A stretch of DNA of 63,323 nucleotides from a virus, in IMG/VR virus record IMGVR_UViG_3300040959_000894, positions 1 to 63,323 of that record. One strand, 5' to 3'. The position numbers and the translations under genes were made by a program. Each line of letters starts with the position of its first letter. The stretch's first letter is position 1. Positions 61,960 through 63,323 of this stretch are shown here, piece by piece. Under the pieces are notes generated by a model. It was not told the DNA's origin. It was given only the letters and a program-made list of their open reading frames with translations, and searched no databases.

Positions 61960-62307
61960 TTACATTCCCAATGCTTCCATATACATTTGAGTTACAGCAT
62001 TCTCATTTTCTACATCGTCACGGTTACGTTTACGAATTGCAATGACTTTACGTAGAACCTTAGTATCATAACCTCGTCCTTTTGCCTCAACCATCACTTC
62101 TTTTTGAGCATCTTGAATGTCTTGCTTTTCTGTTTGCAGACGCTCAAACCGCTCAATAAAAGAACGAATTTCATCTGCTGTTACTTGATATGTATCTTGT
62201 GCTGTCATAATATCTCCTGCTGTTGTAAATTTCATATCACCCATTCTATCACGGTTAACCGCGTCATAGTCTGGATATCCTTTTTCAAATACTGGTGCAC
62301 CAATCAT
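61960..62307 (-). CDS. GapR/DUF2312-type nucleoid-associated-like protein
   Basis: A 115-aa frame. The last ~78 residues match the DUF2312/GapR family: V-T-A-D-E-I-R-S-F-I-E-R-F-E-R-L-Q-T-E-K, D-A-Q-K-E-V-M-V-E-A-K-G-R-G-Y-D, then L-R-K-V-I-A-I-R-K-R and M-Y-M-E-A-L-G-M. GapR is a coiled-coil DNA-binding protein of Alphaproteobacteria that encircles overtwisted DNA, so this may let the phage act on host chromosome structure or its own replication; that is inference. Two starts are possible: ATG at 62307, in an ATGA overlap with the upstream gene, or ATG at 62208 (82 aa), which has a very good AGGAG RBS and matches the family length. Both may be used. Confidence 0.8.
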   Translation of the reverse strand: MIGAPVFEKGYPDYDAVNRDRMGDMKFTTAGDIMTAQDTYQVTADEIRSFIERFERLQTEKQDIQDAQKEVMVEAKGRGYDTKVLRKVIAIRKRNRDDVENENAVTQMYMEALGM

Positions 62308-62711
62308 AGTTTTCCATCCTCACGCATTTGCTTACGAATTTTTGTTGCTGATATGTCATGGATATCTTTACCCAAATCGTGTTCGGTAAATGTATATCCA
62401 ACACCACGGCCGTAACTAATATCAACAATGTTAGGTACTTCTAAAATCAAATACTCATAACCATTTTCAAATCCGTGTGGTCTAAGACCTGCTTCAATAT
62501 TATTAATAACGTCAATAATACCGAAAGGATTATCATCTTGTGTTACGGTACGACCTGCACCTGCATCACCGTCAAAGTTAAATACGTCACGGACCATAAT
62601 AACAACTTGACCTGTGATTGAATGAGCACGTTTAAATAGTTCGGTGTGACCATCATGCCAAGGTTGCCATCGACCTAGCATCTGTACTGTTGGTTTCTTG
62701 TAATCAAACAT
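62304..62711 (-). CDS. Short nucleotidyltransferase (HxGH family)
   Basis: A 135-aa protein with the nucleotidyltransferase signature G-R-W-Q-P-W-H-D-G-H at residues 13-22 (HxGH = 19-22) and I-S-A-T-K-I-R-K at ~120-127 in place of ISSTxIR. The W-Q-P form of the first motif resembles NMN adenylyltransferases (NadM-like, RFQPFHxGH) more than the TagD type. It is shorter than those enzymes. Possible roles are NAD salvage or activation of another small phosphate. It overlaps the kinase gene (8 bases) and the GapR-like gene (4 bases, ATGA), and has an AAGGA RBS. The substrate cannot be decided. Confidence 0.7.
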   Translation of the reverse strand: MFDYKKPTVQMLGRWQPWHDGHTELFKRAHSITGQVVIMVRDVFNFDGDAGAGRTVTQDDNPFGIIDVINNIEAGLRPHGFENGYEYLILEVPNIVDISYGRGVGYTFTEHDLGKDIHDISATKIRKQMREDGKL

Positions 62712-63129
62712 TATTAATCCTTATATGTCTTTCAATAGCATCAGCTAAACCTTCATCTGTGTTATCAAACCATTTTTCTACATGGTAATTAACCTCTGAA
62801 GGTTTTTGAAACATTTTATTAGTATCACCAAATCGACCTTCTTGGATAGTATCCATCCATACGGTATAATCGGCATCAAAGATTTCTCTTGTTTCTTCAA
62901 GTGGACAAACGAAATCACAGATAACCATTCGTCTCATTTCTTTTTCGTAATCAGCAATACCTTTCATACGATAAGCTTGGCGTAAACGTGCAGCTTCACT
63001 GAATTCCCAGTCGTTTGCCATTTCACGGATTTTATCGGCATTGAACCAAGCGCAATCCAAACGCTTTTGTAGTCGTTCGGCAAGCCAGGTTTTACCTGAA
63101 CCCGGCAAGCCAAATATTAAAATCTTCAT
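62704..63129 (-). CDS. APS-kinase-like P-loop kinase
   Basis: A 141-aa P-loop protein. Walker A G-L-P-G-S-G-K-T is at residues 7-14, followed by N-A-D-K-I-R-E (~34-40), F-S-E-A-A-R-L-R-Q-A-Y-R near 48-59 and I-C-D-F-V-C-P-L-E near 70. This layout resembles adenylylsulfate kinases (DGDNxR, FSExxRxxNxxR, then the S-P-Y region), which phosphorylate APS to PAPS, the sulfate donor. It is shorter than usual (~180 aa) and lacks the exact DGD, so another small-molecule or nucleic-acid kinase is possible. The upstream membrane-protein gene overlaps it by four bases (ATGA). Confidence 0.65.
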   Translation of the reverse strand: MKILIFGLPGSGKTWLAERLQKRLDCAWFNADKIREMANDWEFSEAARLRQAYRMKGIADYEKEMRRMVICDFVCPLEETREIFDADYTVWMDTIQEGRFGDTNKMFQKPSEVNYHVEKWFDNTDEGLADAIERHIRINNV

Positions 63130-63323
63130 TCTTCATCCTCATCTGTAGTTGTCATATCAATATCAAATAGTTGGATAGTTAAAGATACAAATACAGTTAT
63201 AATATAAACGGCAGAAAACCCCGCGAAAAAACTATAGCCTATAGACCATATTGCGTATGCTGATAATGCTGATGCACAGATTAGCAAATACTTATAAGAT
63301 AAAGGAATATCTTCATTCAAATC
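63126..63323 (-). CDS. Small two-helix membrane protein (5' end unresolved)
   Basis: The frame is open to the window edge, so the gene may begin outside. The only in-window start in this frame is a TTG at 63320, which would give 64 residues. The product has two predicted membrane helices (Y-L-L-I-C-A-S-A-L-S-A-Y-A-I-W and V-Y-I-I-T-V-F-V-S-L-T-I) and an acidic tail (D-M-T-T-T-D-E-D-E-E). Its stop overlaps the kinase start (ATGA). Function unknown; small inner-membrane proteins of this kind are common in T4-like early regions. Confidence 0.5.
   Translation of the reverse strand, partial: DLNEDIPLSYKYLLICASALSAYAIWSIGYSFFAGFSAVYIITVFVSLTIQLFDIDMTTTDEDEE

Noticed and set aside
61872-61960. Possible tRNA or small RNA between gp23 and the minus-strand operon
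   Set aside because: The only structure is the terminator hairpin; no cloverleaf can be drawn.

Overview
This window is the structural and packaging half of a T4-type contractile-tailed phage (class Caudoviricetes, myovirus morphology). The evidence is collinearity with T4: a baseplate wedge gene (gp8) at the left edge, then gp13-14-15-16-17-18-19-20, a core protein, gp21-22-23, all on the + strand with tiny gaps and overlaps. The DNA is AT-rich. Eight exact copies of the T4 late-promoter word TATAAATA lie in the short intergenic gaps, 25-50 bases before start codons, so the late genes are probably read by a gp55/gp33/gp45-type system. The host is probably an alphaproteobacterium, likely aquatic. 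This is inferred from a GapR/DUF2312-type gene near the right end and from fibre modules typical of marine T4-like phages.

Layout. (1) 2-7081: gp8 (5' truncated), a 1819-aa DUF4815-type baseplate protein and a 59-aa coiled-coil-like protein. (2) 7083-43160: about 36 kb given almost wholly to tail fibres and adhesins. It holds a short S74 fibre, a glycine-rich/LamG-like adhesin, a 3666-aa giant protein, a 1579-aa collagen-like protein carrying a cupredoxin-like domain, and proteins of 1455, 807 and 3119 aa, with small helpers between them. Three of these proteins end in S74 intramolecular chaperones. (3) 43193-47001: two tandem paralogous small proteins, then three carbohydrate-type enzymes (a beta-propeller glycosidase/phosphorylase-like protein, a TPR plus methyltransferase protein, and a nucleotidyltransferase-cupin fusion). 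(4) 47051-48649: small virion-type proteins. (5) 48660-61872: neck, tail completion, terminase, sheath, tube, portal, core, protease, scaffold and major capsid, closed by a strong intrinsic terminator. (6) 61960-63323, minus strand: an overlapping operon of a small membrane protein, an APS-kinase-like P-loop kinase, a short nucleotidyltransferase and a GapR-like protein.

How it works together. gp22 and the large basic core protein would form the prohead core on the gp20 portal, and gp23 assembles around it. gp21 then cleaves after (I/L)-x-E sites, which are visible in gp23, gp21 itself and the core protein. gp16/gp17 package DNA, gp13/14/15 join head to tail, and gp18/gp19 form the contractile tail. 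The baseplate would carry an unusually elaborate fibre set. The carbohydrate cassette next to the fibre genes may modify virion or host-surface glycans; this is inference.

The most unusual points are the cupredoxin-like domain with a complete set of candidate copper ligands inside a collagen-like fibre, the modular 3666-aa protein (nine beta modules, eleven C-x-R-D helical modules), the nucleotidyltransferase-cupin fusion within its cassette, and the core protein that looks built for multiple gp21 cleavages. No tRNA, integrase, CRISPR array, insertion sequence or reverse transcriptase was seen. No intergenic stretch exceeds 300 bases.
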